A stretch of 64,000 nucleotides of DNA, from positions 248,001-312,000 of the forward strand of contig CAKRRN010000001.1 in NCBI GenBank assembly GCA_934394435.1, read 5' to 3'. Origin of the DNA: an uncultured Bacteroidaceae bacterium (GTDB lineage: Bacteria > Bacteroidota > Bacteroidia > Bacteroidales > Bacteroidaceae). Both the position numbers and the translations under genes were made by a program. The stretch's first letter is position 1. Each line of letters starts with the position of its first letter. This document shows, in pieces, positions 34,943 to 44,307 of the stretch. Under the pieces are notes generated by a model that was given only the letters and a program-made list of their open reading frames with translations, was not told the origin of the DNA and made no database searches.

Positions 34943-35746
34943 TTACTTTCTAAGTGGTTTTGCTTGTGCTGCTTGAGGGCTGATTTGCTCGACTTTCATG
35001 CTGATTACTTTGATGTCCTCTAAGGGGCGGTCATTCTTGTCTGTTTTTACACCTTGTATTTTCTCTACAACGTCAAGTCCTTCAATGACTTCTCCGAATA
35101 CGGTGTATTGTCCGTCGAGGTGTGGTGTGCCAGCGTACATTTCGTAGTCTGAAATCATTTGTGAAGTTAGCTCGATGCCTTTTTCTTCGAGTGTTGCTGT
35201 TACCTTTCGGATGTCTGCAGCTGTTTGTCTTTTTCCCCAAACGATATAGAATTGGCTTCCGCTACTTTCTTGCTCAGGGTTTACCTCGTCGCCGTCTCTG
35301 GCAGCAGCCAAGGCTCCTCTTCGGTGGTAAAGGTAAGGAAGGTCGAATTCGGCAGGAATGGTGTAACCAGGTCCACCGTTTCCGAGTTGTTTGTCGGGAG
35401 TTGCATTTCTTGAGTCTGGGTCTCCTCCTTGTATCATAAATCCAGAGATTACCCGATGGAAGAGGGTGCCGTCGTAATAGCCTTTGGAAGCAAGCGTTAA
35501 GAAATTGTCTCTGTGTAGAGGTGTGTCGTCAGATAGTGCCACTCTGATGTTGCCAGCGGATGTCTCAATGAGTACGATTGAACGCTTGTCTTTCTTCTTG
35601 CTCATGACGGCTGTGCTGCATAATAGCAGACACAGGCTCATGGTTAGTGCAATAAGGAAAAGACTGCGGACTGTCACGTGGTCAGATGTGTCTTCTGCAG
35701 GTGAGGCTGTTCTTGTGTTTGATGGTTTGGAATGTAGAGGCTTCAT
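34943..35746 (-). CDS. Cyclophilin-type peptidyl-prolyl isomerase, membrane-associated
   Basis: A 267-residue proline isomerase. A hydrophobic segment at about 28-48 acts as signal or anchor, then the cyclophilin fold follows: TSAGNIRVALSDDTPLHRDNF, FHRVISGFMIQGGDP with the catalytic Arg, GSQFYIV, and FGEVIEGLDVVEKI. An insertion with KRQTAADIRKVTATLEEKG occurs between conserved strands, as in Bacteroidetes homologues. The start at 35746 is chosen because the promoter box at 35771-35778 would place the transcript start downstream of the ATG at 35794. Confidence 0.9.
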   Translation of the reverse strand: MKPLHSKPSNTRTASPAEDTSDHVTVRSLFLIALTMSLCLLLCSTAVMSKKKDKRSIVLIETSAGNIRVALSDDTPLHRDNFLTLASKGYYDGTLFHRVISGFMIQGGDPDSRNATPDKQLGNGGPGYTIPAEFDLPYLYHRRGALAAARDGDEVNPEQESSGSQFYIVWGKRQTAADIRKVTATLEEKGIELTSQMISDYEMYAGTPHLDGQYTVFGEVIEGLDVVEKIQGVKTDKNDRPLEDIKVISMKVEQISPQAAQAKPLRK

Positions 35747-35770
35747 GAGCGTTTTTGTAAGTTTCTGGTG

Positions 35771-35778
35771 CAAATTTA
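35771..35778 (-). promoter_or_regulatory. Bacteroidetes -7 box for the cyclophilin gene
   Basis: Leftward TAAATTTG matches TAnnTTTG, 25 nt upstream of the chosen ATG. Confidence 0.55.
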
Positions 35779-35981
35779 ATGAAATTCTCCCCACCGTGAA
35801 AGAGAACTATAAGGAAAACTTCTACAAGTATGATGTAATGCGTTGTAAAATAAAGTGGTTGTGCTACTTACTACATTAGAGTGGTGGAGGGTTTCTCTTT
35901 GGGAAAAGCTGAAGAAATTGTACAAAAAAACAATGTGAAAAATTATTTGTGAAAAGATGTGGGGAATTGTGGGGAATTACC

Positions 35982-35989
35982 TATCTTTG
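35982..35989 (+). promoter_or_regulatory. Bacteroidetes -7 box at the head of the dcw cluster
   Basis: TATCTTTG matches TAnnTTTG, 32 nt upstream of the mraZ start. Just upstream, GTGGGGAATT occurs twice 10 bp apart (35960-35979), a possible MraZ operator because MraZ is known to bind repeated GTG-containing boxes in front of its own gene. Confidence 0.6.
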
Positions 35990-36020
35990 CATCAAATACG
36001 TATTATAAGAAGTACGCGAG

Positions 36021-36488
36021 GTGAGATTTATAGGCAATATAGATGCAAAATTAGACGATAAGGGACGGGTGTTCGTGCCGAGTTCGTTTCGTAAGATTCT
36101 TCTTCGGGAGGAGTCTACGGGTCTGGTGCTGAGGCGTGATGTCTTTCAGCGTTGCCTGGTTCTTTATCCTGCCGAGGTATGGAATCGTCAGGTAGACTCG
36201 CTGGTGGCGCGTACCAATATGTTTGACCGACAGGGGCGTGATGCCCTGCGTAGGTTTGTGGCAGGTGCGGAAGATGTGACGCTCGACAGTGGTGGACGTC
36301 TCCTTATCCCTCGTCGGTATTTGGAAGAGGCGGATATCCAGTCTGAGGTCCGTTTTATAGGAGTGGATGACACCATAGAAATCTGGAATAGGAAGGCAGC
36401 TGAGCAACTGACTGCCGAGCCAGATTCTTTGGCGGATTCTCTGGAGCAGATGATGAATACGGATGGGCAGCTGGGCGATAATCGCTAA
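36021..36488 (+). CDS. mraZ: Transcriptional regulator MraZ
   Basis: First gene of the division and cell-wall cluster; a 155-residue DNA-binding protein of the AbrB/SpoVT fold with two repeated halves (IDAKLDDKGRVFVPSSFR and VTLDSGGRLLIPRRYLEE). It begins with GTG; the sequence RFIGN immediately after matches the family N-terminus. It is expected to autoregulate the cluster. Confidence 0.93.
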   Translation: MRFIGNIDAKLDDKGRVFVPSSFRKILLREESTGLVLRRDVFQRCLVLYPAEVWNRQVDSLVARTNMFDRQGRDALRRFVAGAEDVTLDSGGRLLIPRRYLEEADIQSEVRFIGVDDTIEIWNRKAAEQLTAEPDSLADSLEQMMNTDGQLGDNR

Positions 36489-36534
36489 GTGGAGTGGCTA
36501 CACTTCTTCGCTGGAAAAACAAAGAAAAGAAAAA

Positions 36535-37446
36535 ATGAATTGCGAGACTTATCATATACCTGTTATGTTGCATCAAGCGGTGGATGGGCTAAACATCCGC
36601 CCAGATGGGACTTATGTGGATCTTACGTTTGGAGGCGGAGGGCATAGTAGAGAGATATTGAGCCGTTTGGGTCCTAATGGACATTTGTATGGGTTTGATC
36701 AAGATCTGGATGCTATACGTGGCGCAATAGACGACCCACGGTTTACCTTTGTAAGAAGTAATTTCCGCTTCTTGAAAAATTGGATGCACTATTATGGAGT
36801 GGAGCATGTGGATGGTATCTTAGCAGACTTGGGAGTAAGCAGTCATCATCTGGATGCTGCTGAGCGTGGTTTTAGTTTTCGGCAAGATGCTCCCTTGGAT
36901 ATGCGCATGAACCAGAAAGCCAGTTGTACGGCACGCGATGTACTGAAGAACTATACAGAGGAGCAACTCGCTTCTGTCTTCTATCTTTATGGGGAACTGA
37001 AGAACGGACGTAAGTTGGCATCGGCTATTGTGAAGGCTCGTGTGCAGGAGGAAGTGCAAACCACAGGGCAACTGGCTCTCATACTGCAGCCGCTTCTGCC
37101 TCGAGATCGTGAGAAAAAAGACTTGGCGCGTGTCTTCCAAGCGTTACGTATAGAGGTGAATGGTGAGATGGATGCTTTGAGACAGATGTTGCATGCGGCA
37201 ATAGATGTGCTTGGAGAGGGCGGCAGGTTTTCTGTGCTGACCTATCATTCGTTGGAGGACCGAATGGTGAAGAATGTGATGAGAAGTGGCAACGAAGACG
37301 GAGTTGTCGAAACAGATATCTATGGTAGGTCTAATGCTCCGATGAAGCCTTTGAGTAGCAAACCAGCTGTTCCCTCAGAACAGGAGCAAGCAGAGAATCC
37401 GCGCAGCCGTTCGGCAAAGCTCAGAGTGGCTGTGAAACAAGGATAA
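36535..37446 (+). CDS. rsmH: 16S rRNA (cytosine-1402 N4) methyltransferase
   Basis: SAM-dependent methyltransferase acting on the small ribosomal subunit; 303 residues from the ATG at 36535. That start gives the conserved YHIPVMLHQAVDGL opening; the frame continues upstream into mraZ. SAM-binding motifs: YVDLTFGGGGHSREIL, GFDQD, ADLGVSSHHLD. C-terminal FSVLTYHSLEDRMVK is a family hallmark. Confidence 0.95.
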   Translation: MNCETYHIPVMLHQAVDGLNIRPDGTYVDLTFGGGGHSREILSRLGPNGHLYGFDQDLDAIRGAIDDPRFTFVRSNFRFLKNWMHYYGVEHVDGILADLGVSSHHLDAAERGFSFRQDAPLDMRMNQKASCTARDVLKNYTEEQLASVFYLYGELKNGRKLASAIVKARVQEEVQTTGQLALILQPLLPRDREKKDLARVFQALRIEVNGEMDALRQMLHAAIDVLGEGGRFSVLTYHSLEDRMVKNVMRSGNEDGVVETDIYGRSNAPMKPLSSKPAVPSEQEQAENPRSRSAKLRVAVKQG

Positions 37447-37467
37447 TTGTGATAAAGTGAAGTGATA

Positions 37468-37917
37468 ATGGCAACAGATACTGAACAACAGAATGAAACT
37501 CGGCAGGAAGCCCCTGTGATGGAGCAGAACCATACTGAGGAGCAAAGTGAGGGAGCCAGGCTTCTGAATTCTATGCTTCATGATGAGGATGGAGATAATA
37601 GCGTGCAGCATTTGCGCGAGTTGTTTTCTGCCCTTAGCATAGATGGAACGTGGTTTAGGAAACAAGTCCCCTTACTGATTCTCATCTTGTGTGGGCTGAT
37701 TCTGTATGTGACAAACGGCTACCAGGCGCAGCAGGAAATCCTGAGGGAGGAGCAGCTGGGCGATTCGCTGAAGGACTGGAAGTATCGTTGCCTAACTAAG
37801 GAAGGCGAACTGACCAGACGTACCAGGCAGAGTCAGCTTGAGAGTCAACTTAAAGCGATGGGAGATAGTACTTTGTTGCCAACCCCAGAACCTCCTTTCC
37901 TGCTGACAGATCAGTAA
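37468..37917 (+). CDS. ftsL: FtsL-like divisome protein
   Basis: A 149-residue bitopic protein between rsmH and ftsI, the usual place of FtsL. A charged, Glu/Gln-rich cytoplasmic segment (1-70) precedes one membrane helix (about 72-90) and a periplasmic region with coiled-coil character (EEQLGDSLKDWKYRCLTKEGEL). FtsL is too variable for identification by motif, so the call rests on topology and position. The start ATG at 37468 is preferred over the GTG at 37462. The stop abuts the ftsI ATG. Confidence 0.75.
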   Translation: MATDTEQQNETRQEAPVMEQNHTEEQSEGARLLNSMLHDEDGDNSVQHLRELFSALSIDGTWFRKQVPLLILILCGLILYVTNGYQAQQEILREEQLGDSLKDWKYRCLTKEGELTRRTRQSQLESQLKAMGDSTLLPTPEPPFLLTDQ

Positions 37918-40080
37918 ATGACGTGTATGAAGACTAATAAGAATAGTAATTCCGTGGGACGCTATCGTATCATATTCTTTGGTATGATAGTTGTCGCATG
38001 TTATATATTGGGCAAAGCCATACGGACGATGCTTCCTCCTGTTAGTGACTATTGGGAGGCGGTGGACCGACGTTTCGTAAACGCTAATATACCTATTGAG
38101 GCGCACCGTGGAGATCTACTCTCTGATGATGGGAGAGTCTTGTCCACTTCGTTGCCAGAGTATCGCTTGTATATTGATTTTCGCGTGCAGGATCGCGACA
38201 GTCTGATGCGTGCCAAGACGCAGGAGTTTCGTGACACTACTTTCGAGCAAAATGTGGAAGCAATATCAAAGGGGCTTGCACGTATTTTCCCGGATTATTC
38301 TGCAGATTGGTTCCGTTTGCGCTTGCAGCATGCAAAGGATAGATGTATGCACAAGGTAAATGGTCGCTATCCTGGTCCTTGCAGGATTTATCCTCGCATG
38401 GCTACTTACGACCAGTACAGGAAGTGCTGTGAGCTTCCTCTTTTCAAGGCAGGACGTTTCAAGGGAGGTTTCTTTGGCGAAGTCGTAGTAAAAAGAGAGA
38501 AACCATATGGCTCGCTTGCGGCACGTACCTTGGGCGATTTGTATCCAGATTCGGGAAAGGCCAAGAATGGACTCGAACTGAGTTATGATACCATCCTCAG
38601 AGGCACTCCTGGCATTAAACATCGTACCAAGATACGTGACAGACGAGTAAGTCTGGTTGACGTGGAACCGGAAGACGGTCATGACCTGAAGACCACCATT
38701 GATATAGATGTGCAGGATGTGGCTGAACGTGCTCTCCGCAACAAGCTCAAGGAGGAGACGGTTAATGGAGAGGTTGGCATGGCTGTGGTGATGGAGGTGG
38801 CTACGGGCGATGTGAAAGCCATTGTGAATCTTCAGCGAGGTGCTGATGGTGAATACTACGAAATGAAAAATAGCGTGGTAAGCGATCTTATGGAACCAGG
38901 TTCAACCTTCAAGACAGCCAGCATCATGGTGGCTATGGAGGATGGTAAGATAAATAAGAACACTCGTGTGGACACAGGCAATGGCGTGTGGCCAATGTAC
39001 GGACGCAAGATGAAGGATCACAATTGGCATAAGGGTGGTTATGGGATGCTCAATGTCACGCGAGTTCTGATGAAGAGTTCCAATATCGGTGTCAGCCGAT
39101 TGATAGATAATGCCTATCATGATGACCCAGATAAGTTTGTGCGTGGATTGAATGATTTGGGAGTAGGACTTCCTCTGAACCTTCCTTTCGTAGGAAAGGG
39201 CGAACCTCGAGTACGTCATCCTAAGAAAGAAGGAAGGCATTGGACCAACTGGTATGCGACGGCTTTGCCTTGGATGAGTATAGGCTACGAGGTACAACTT
39301 CCTCCCATCAGCACGCTGACCTTCTATAATGGAATTGCCAACAACGGACGTATGGTGAAACCACGTTTTGTGACACAAGAACTGAGGGACGGAGAAGTCG
39401 TTCGTGAGTTTCCTGTAGAAGTGATAAAGGAGAAGATGTGTAGTCGGCACACCTTGGACGCCATACATGAGATTCTTGATTCTGTGGTAATGAATCCAGA
39501 AGGATTGGGAAAACCAGCAGGAAGGAATGGAGGACGTTTCCGAGTAAGTGGAAAGACAGGCACAGCCCAGATAGCTTCGGAGAGTGGGGGCTACCATAAT
39601 GGAACCGTAAGGTATATGGTAAGTTTCTGCGGCTATTTCCCTTCAGAGAAACCTAAGTATAGCTGTCTGGTATGTATAGTGAAAAGGGGAACTCCTGCTT
39701 CTGGAGGTGGACAGTGTGGTCCCGTGTTCTGCGAAATATCCCAGTATCTGATGACAAAGGATATGTATCGTGATATTCGCGGTGCGGCTGATACTGCTCG
39801 TGTAAAGATGCCTCAAGTGGCGAAGGGAAATATAAGAGAAGCCCAGCAGGTGCTTGATATGCTTGATTCTGGCGAGAAGTTGACTGAGTCATCAGCCGAT
39901 TCTATTCCAGCGGGGCATGTACCAGACCTGACAGGTATGGGAGCACGTGATGCTGTTGGTTCTGTGCAGAAACTTGGCTTGAGGGTGCGCATAAACGGAA
40001 AGGGACGTGTATGCAAGCAGAGCATTCCTGCAGGAACTAAAGTGGTAAAAGGACAGACCATAAATCTGACCTTAGAGTGA
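37918..40080 (+). CDS. ftsI: Division transpeptidase PBP3/FtsI with C-terminal PASTA domain
   Basis: Class B PBP of 720 residues that crosslinks septal peptidoglycan. One membrane helix (about 18-36), a dimerisation domain (about 55-265) and the transpeptidase: S329-T-F-K332, S387-S-N389 and K546-T-G548. The last 65 residues form a PASTA module (VPDLTGMGARDAVG...PAGTKVVKGQTINLTLE), which in other bacteria binds muropeptides or partner proteins. Immediate junction with ftsL shows translational coupling. Confidence 0.93.
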   Translation: MTCMKTNKNSNSVGRYRIIFFGMIVVACYILGKAIRTMLPPVSDYWEAVDRRFVNANIPIEAHRGDLLSDDGRVLSTSLPEYRLYIDFRVQDRDSLMRAKTQEFRDTTFEQNVEAISKGLARIFPDYSADWFRLRLQHAKDRCMHKVNGRYPGPCRIYPRMATYDQYRKCCELPLFKAGRFKGGFFGEVVVKREKPYGSLAARTLGDLYPDSGKAKNGLELSYDTILRGTPGIKHRTKIRDRRVSLVDVEPEDGHDLKTTIDIDVQDVAERALRNKLKEETVNGEVGMAVVMEVATGDVKAIVNLQRGADGEYYEMKNSVVSDLMEPGSTFKTASIMVAMEDGKINKNTRVDTGNGVWPMYGRKMKDHNWHKGGYGMLNVTRVLMKSSNIGVSRLIDNAYHDDPDKFVRGLNDLGVGLPLNLPFVGKGEPRVRHPKKEGRHWTNWYATALPWMSIGYEVQLPPISTLTFYNGIANNGRMVKPRFVTQELRDGEVVREFPVEVIKEKMCSRHTLDAIHEILDSVVMNPEGLGKPAGRNGGRFRVSGKTGTAQIASESGGYHNGTVRYMVSFCGYFPSEKPKYSCLVCIVKRGTPASGGGQCGPVFCEISQYLMTKDMYRDIRGAADTARVKMPQVAKGNIREAQQVLDMLDSGEKLTESSADSIPAGHVPDLTGMGARDAVGSVQKLGLRVRINGKGRVCKQSIPAGTKVVKGQTINLTLE

Positions 40081-40117
40081 GAATATACATTATATATTAT
40101 ATATAAGGCAAACGAAG

Positions 40118-41569
40118 ATGAAGCTGAGTCAACTAATCAATGATTGCAAACCCTTACGTATAGTGGGTGATGCGGATAGAGAGATAAAGAGTGTGCAGAT
40201 AGACTCCAGAAAGATTCATGAGGGCGATGTCTTTGTCGCACTTAGGGGAACTCAAGTCGACGGACATGATTATATAGAAAAGGCAATAGCCCAAGGGGCT
40301 ACTGTGGTTGCTTGTGAGCAACTTCCCGAACAACTCTCGGCAGATGTTACTTACATGGTCTATACTGACACAGAGTTGGCTGTAGGCCCTTTAGCAACGG
40401 CATCTGTCGGTAATCCTACCCATAAGATGAAACTTATCGGAGTAACGGGTACGAATGGTAAGACCACCATAGCCACGGTCCTGTATAATATGTTTCGCCG
40501 TATGGGCTATAAGTGTGGGCTTTGCAGTACTGTTTGCAATTATATTGATGGCCAACCCATTCCCACTGAGTGCACCACACCAGATGCTGTCACCCTGAAC
40601 AATCTGCTTGGTCAGATGGCTGATGAGGGATGCCAGTATGCTTTTATGGAGGTGAGTAGCCATAGTGTGGCACAACATAGAATTGGCGGTCTGAATTTCG
40701 CTGGAGGAATTTTTACGAATCTTACACGCGACCATCTTGACTATCACAAGACGTTCGAGAACTATCGCAATGCGAAGAAGGCTTTCTTCGACGCACTTCC
40801 CAAAGGGGCTTTTGCAATCACAAATGCTGACGATAAGAACGGTATGGTAATGGTGCAGAACACAGCGGCACAGATAAAGACTTATTCTGTCAGAGGTGTT
40901 GCGGATTTCAAAGGACGCATCTTGGAGGAGAGCTTCGAGGGTATGAACTTGGAGATAGATGGGCGTGAGGTAAGTGTACAATTCGTAGGTCGTTTCAATG
41001 TCAGCAATCTGTTGGCTGTTTATGCGGCAGCGGTAATGCTTGGCGTAGATACACAAGAAGCACTCGTAGAGTTGAGTGCCATGAAGCCTGTCAACGGTCG
41101 TTTTGAGTCTATCCGTTCTCCTAAGGGAGTGACTGCAATTGTTGATTATGCTCATACCCCAGATGCTTTGGTAAATGTGCTTCAGACTATCAACGATGTC
41201 TTGCAGCATAAAGGTGAGTGCTGGACCGTGTGTGGGGCAGGAGGCAATAGAGATCGTGGCAAGCGTCCTATTATGGCGCAAGAGGCTGTAAAGAATAGTG
41301 ACCATGTCATTATTACAAGTGACAACCCACGTTTCGAAGAACCCCAAGCTATTATTGACGACATGTTGGCTGGTCTTGACGAGGAGCAACGCCGGAGTGT
41401 TTTAAGTATCGTAGACCGCAAAGAGGCTATACGTACAGCTTGTATGATGGCGAAGCCCGGAGATGTGATACTGGTGGCAGGAAAAGGTCATGAAGACTAT
41501 CAGATAATCAAAGGTGTGAAACATCATTTTGATGACCATGAGGTTATACGTGAGGCATTCGGGATATAA
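40118..41569 (+). CDS. murE: UDP-MurNAc-Ala-Glu ligase, meso-DAP adding
   Basis: Cytosolic Mur ligase adding the third residue of the stem peptide; 483 residues. ATP loop GVTGTNGKTT near residue 110, the carbamylated-Lys region, and the specificity motif D402-N-P-R405, diagnostic of meso-diaminopimelate ligases rather than lysine ligases. No murF follows; in this cluster mraY is next, so murF must be elsewhere. Confidence 0.95.
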   Translation: MKLSQLINDCKPLRIVGDADREIKSVQIDSRKIHEGDVFVALRGTQVDGHDYIEKAIAQGATVVACEQLPEQLSADVTYMVYTDTELAVGPLATASVGNPTHKMKLIGVTGTNGKTTIATVLYNMFRRMGYKCGLCSTVCNYIDGQPIPTECTTPDAVTLNNLLGQMADEGCQYAFMEVSSHSVAQHRIGGLNFAGGIFTNLTRDHLDYHKTFENYRNAKKAFFDALPKGAFAITNADDKNGMVMVQNTAAQIKTYSVRGVADFKGRILEESFEGMNLEIDGREVSVQFVGRFNVSNLLAVYAAAVMLGVDTQEALVELSAMKPVNGRFESIRSPKGVTAIVDYAHTPDALVNVLQTINDVLQHKGECWTVCGAGGNRDRGKRPIMAQEAVKNSDHVIITSDNPRFEEPQAIIDDMLAGLDEEQRRSVLSIVDRKEAIRTACMMAKPGDVILVAGKGHEDYQIIKGVKHHFDDHEVIREAFGI

Positions 41570-41627
41570 TAATAAATGTTTGCGCGTTTGCGCGTATATG
41601 TACATTTTAATATAAGACATACAGGAA

Positions 41628-42893
41628 ATGTTATATTATCTGTTTAGATATTTGGAGCAATTTGGCGTGAGTGGTGCTGGCATGTGGCAGTATATCTCAT
41701 TTCGCTCTTTGCTTACACTTGTGCTTAGTCTGCTCATATCTATGTGGTTTGGACAGTATTTCATCCAGTGGATGCATAGGCATGGAGGGAATGAGGCTCA
41801 GCGTGATGCCTCTGTAGACCCTTATGGGGTGGAGAAGAAAGGTGTGCCTACCATGGGAGGTGTCATTATCATCTTAGCCACGCTGCTTCCTTGTTTGTTA
41901 TTCGGACGTCTGCGCAACATTTATCTGTTGCTGATGTTGGGGACAACGATTTGGTTGGGAGCGTTAGGCTTTGTTGATGATTATATCAAGATGAAAGTTA
42001 CGAAAGATGGGTTAAAGCCTATCTATAAACTGATAGGGCAGGCTTTGCTTGGGTTGGCGGTTGGCGTAACTCTTTGGCAGAGTCCAGATGCTGTCATACG
42101 TGAGAATGTAACGATGGAACGTACTGGTGTGGCAAGTGTGGTCGTACATAAGAGTGATCCTGTAAAAAGTACTATTACTACCATTCCTTTCGTCAAAGAC
42201 AATAATCTGAGCTACTCTGGAGTGATGAGCTTCCTCGGACGCTATCGTACTGCTGCGGGCTGGGTGCTTTTTGTGTTTATGACTGTTTTCGTGGTGATGG
42301 CAGTTAGCAATGGTAGTAATATGAATGATGGCATGGACGGCATGTGTGCTGGCAATTCTGCCATCATCTGCCTTGCCTTGGGTATCCTGGCATATGTGAG
42401 TAGCCATATACAGTTTGCCAGTTATCTGAATATAATGTACATTCCAGGTAGTGAGGAGTTGGTTATCTTCCTGTGTGCTTTTGTCGGAGCTTTGGTTGGT
42501 TTCCTATGGTACAACTCATATCCTGCTCAGATTTTCATGGGCGATACAGGCAGTCTTGCTATTGGTGGTATCATAGCTGTTGTGGCAATCATTATCCACA
42601 AAGAGTTGCTTTTGCCTTTGCTTTGCTTTGTCTTCTTTGTGGAGAGCGTAAGTGTCCTGCTGCAAACACAAGTGGCAAAGATGGGTAACAAGCGCGGTCA
42701 GAAGTGGCGAGTGTTCAAACGTGCTCCGATACATGATGCCTTTCGAATCAAACCTGGCCAGTTGCCTGCTGATTTCAGGATTCTGATCAACTGGCCCAAG
42801 GGATGTTGGTTGGAGTCCAAGATTACCGTTCGCTTTTGGATTATAACGATTATCATGGCTGCGCTGACGATAGTGACTTTGAAAATAAGATAG
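41628..42893 (+). CDS. mraY: Phospho-MurNAc-pentapeptide transferase (lipid I synthase)
   Basis: Integral membrane enzyme of 421 residues, about ten helices, transferring phospho-MurNAc-pentapeptide to undecaprenyl phosphate. Conserved catalytic loops: GVPTMGGVIII, VDDYIKM, NMNDGMDGM, FMGDTGSLAIGG and the His-rich C-terminal PIHDAFR. It carries an extra loop at about 160-200 (IRENVTMERTGVAS region) relative to the 360-residue E. coli enzyme. Confidence 0.95.
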   Translation: MLYYLFRYLEQFGVSGAGMWQYISFRSLLTLVLSLLISMWFGQYFIQWMHRHGGNEAQRDASVDPYGVEKKGVPTMGGVIIILATLLPCLLFGRLRNIYLLLMLGTTIWLGALGFVDDYIKMKVTKDGLKPIYKLIGQALLGLAVGVTLWQSPDAVIRENVTMERTGVASVVVHKSDPVKSTITTIPFVKDNNLSYSGVMSFLGRYRTAAGWVLFVFMTVFVVMAVSNGSNMNDGMDGMCAGNSAIICLALGILAYVSSHIQFASYLNIMYIPGSEELVIFLCAFVGALVGFLWYNSYPAQIFMGDTGSLAIGGIIAVVAIIIHKELLLPLLCFVFFVESVSVLLQTQVAKMGNKRGQKWRVFKRAPIHDAFRIKPGQLPADFRILINWPKGCWLESKITVRFWIITIIMAALTIVTLKIR

Positions 42894-42952
42894 AAAAGGC
42901 TGAGAGAGTAATCAGACCAAAATAGGTTCATATAGATACAATATTATATACA

Positions 42953-44287
42953 ATGAAAAGAATAGTTGTATTAGGTGCTGCTGAGAGTGGGGTTGGAGCT
43001 GCGGCTCTGGCCAAGGTAAAGGGCTATGATGTGTTCGTGAGTGATTTCGGACAGATAAAGCCACATTACAAGACTTTGCTTGACCAGTATGGAGTAGAAT
43101 GGGAAGAGGGTCATCATACAGAAGACAAGATATTGAATGCTACAGAGGTTGTCAAGAGCCCTGGCATCCCAGAGAATGCTCCTATGGTGGAGAAGGTTCG
43201 TCAGGCTGGCATACCTATCATCAGCGAAATAGAATTTGCTGGTCGATATACCCATGCACGCATGATATGTGTGACGGGTTCAAATGGCAAGACCACAACC
43301 ACTAGTCTTATCTATCATATATTTTGTGAGGCTGGTTACAATGTGGGACTGGCAGGTAATATAGGACGTAGTCTTGCATTGCAGATAGCGGAAGGTAAAA
43401 ACTTCGACTATTATATCATAGAGTTGAGCAGTTTCCAACTGGATAATATGTATAAGTTTAGGGCTAATATAGCCATCTTGCTGAATATCACTCCCGACCA
43501 CTTAGACCGTTATAATAACTCTATGCAGAACTATACCGATGCCAAGATGCGTATTCTGCAAAATCAGACGGAAGATGATGCTTTTGTCTATTGGGCAGAT
43601 GATCCTGTGATAAAGAAGGAATTGAAGAAATACGGAATCAAAGCTCAGATGTGTCCTTTCAGTATTTTGGAGAAGAAAGGCATGATTGGATATATCGCTG
43701 ATGGACAGTATGTGCTCGAACGTCCCACTCCTTTCAATATGGAGCAGGAGGAATTGAGCTTGAGTGGAAAACATAACATGTACAACAGCCTGGCAGCGGG
43801 CATCGCTGCTCATTTGAGCGGTATCAGCGATGAGTCGCTCAAGCATAGTCTAAGTGATTTCGAAGGCGTCGAACATCGTTTGGAGAAGGTTGCCCGTGTG
43901 GGTGGGGTACAATATATCAATGACTCAAAGGCGACCAACGTGGATGCTTGCTGGTATGCATTAGAGAGTATGACCACTCCCACTATTCTGATTCTGGGAG
44001 GTAAGGATAAGGGTAATGACTATAATGCCATCAAGGATTTGGTAAAGAAGAAGTGCAAGGGCCTTGTGTATCTGGGCGCTGACAACAGTAAGTTGCATGC
44101 CTTCTTTGATGGTATGGGAATCCCCGTAGCAGACACACACAGCATGAAGGATTGTGTGCAGGCATGTGCGTCTATGGCAAAACCTGGTGATACGGTACTT
44201 TTGAGTCCATGTTGTGCAAGCTTCGACCTCTTCCACAATATGGAGGATCGTGGCGATCAGTTCAAGGCTTTAGTGCGTGCACTCTGA
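42953..44287 (+). CDS. murD: UDP-MurNAc-Ala D-glutamate ligase
   Basis: Adds D-Glu to UDP-MurNAc-L-Ala in the cytosol; 444 residues. N-terminal Rossmann VVLGAAESGVGAA, ATP loop TGSNGKTTTTSL, IELSSFQLD, NITPDHLDR and NDSKATN are typical Mur-ligase blocks. Confidence 0.95.
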   Translation: MKRIVVLGAAESGVGAAALAKVKGYDVFVSDFGQIKPHYKTLLDQYGVEWEEGHHTEDKILNATEVVKSPGIPENAPMVEKVRQAGIPIISEIEFAGRYTHARMICVTGSNGKTTTTSLIYHIFCEAGYNVGLAGNIGRSLALQIAEGKNFDYYIIELSSFQLDNMYKFRANIAILLNITPDHLDRYNNSMQNYTDAKMRILQNQTEDDAFVYWADDPVIKKELKKYGIKAQMCPFSILEKKGMIGYIADGQYVLERPTPFNMEQEELSLSGKHNMYNSLAAGIAAHLSGISDESLKHSLSDFEGVEHRLEKVARVGGVQYINDSKATNVDACWYALESMTTPTILILGGKDKGNDYNAIKDLVKKKCKGLVYLGADNSKLHAFFDGMGIPVADTHSMKDCVQACASMAKPGDTVLLSPCCASFDLFHNMEDRGDQFKALVRAL

Positions 44288-44307
44288 TAGCGTCTGATGG
44301 TTTTAAA

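Noticed and set aside
38902..39597. 231-codon leftward ORF inside ftsI
   Set aside because: Antisense to the intact transpeptidase domain; no coding signature.
40391..41389. 332-codon leftward ORF inside murE
   Set aside because: Antisense shadow of a strongly conserved gene; its translation shows no domain and is Cys/His/Ser-rich as expected from reverse reading.
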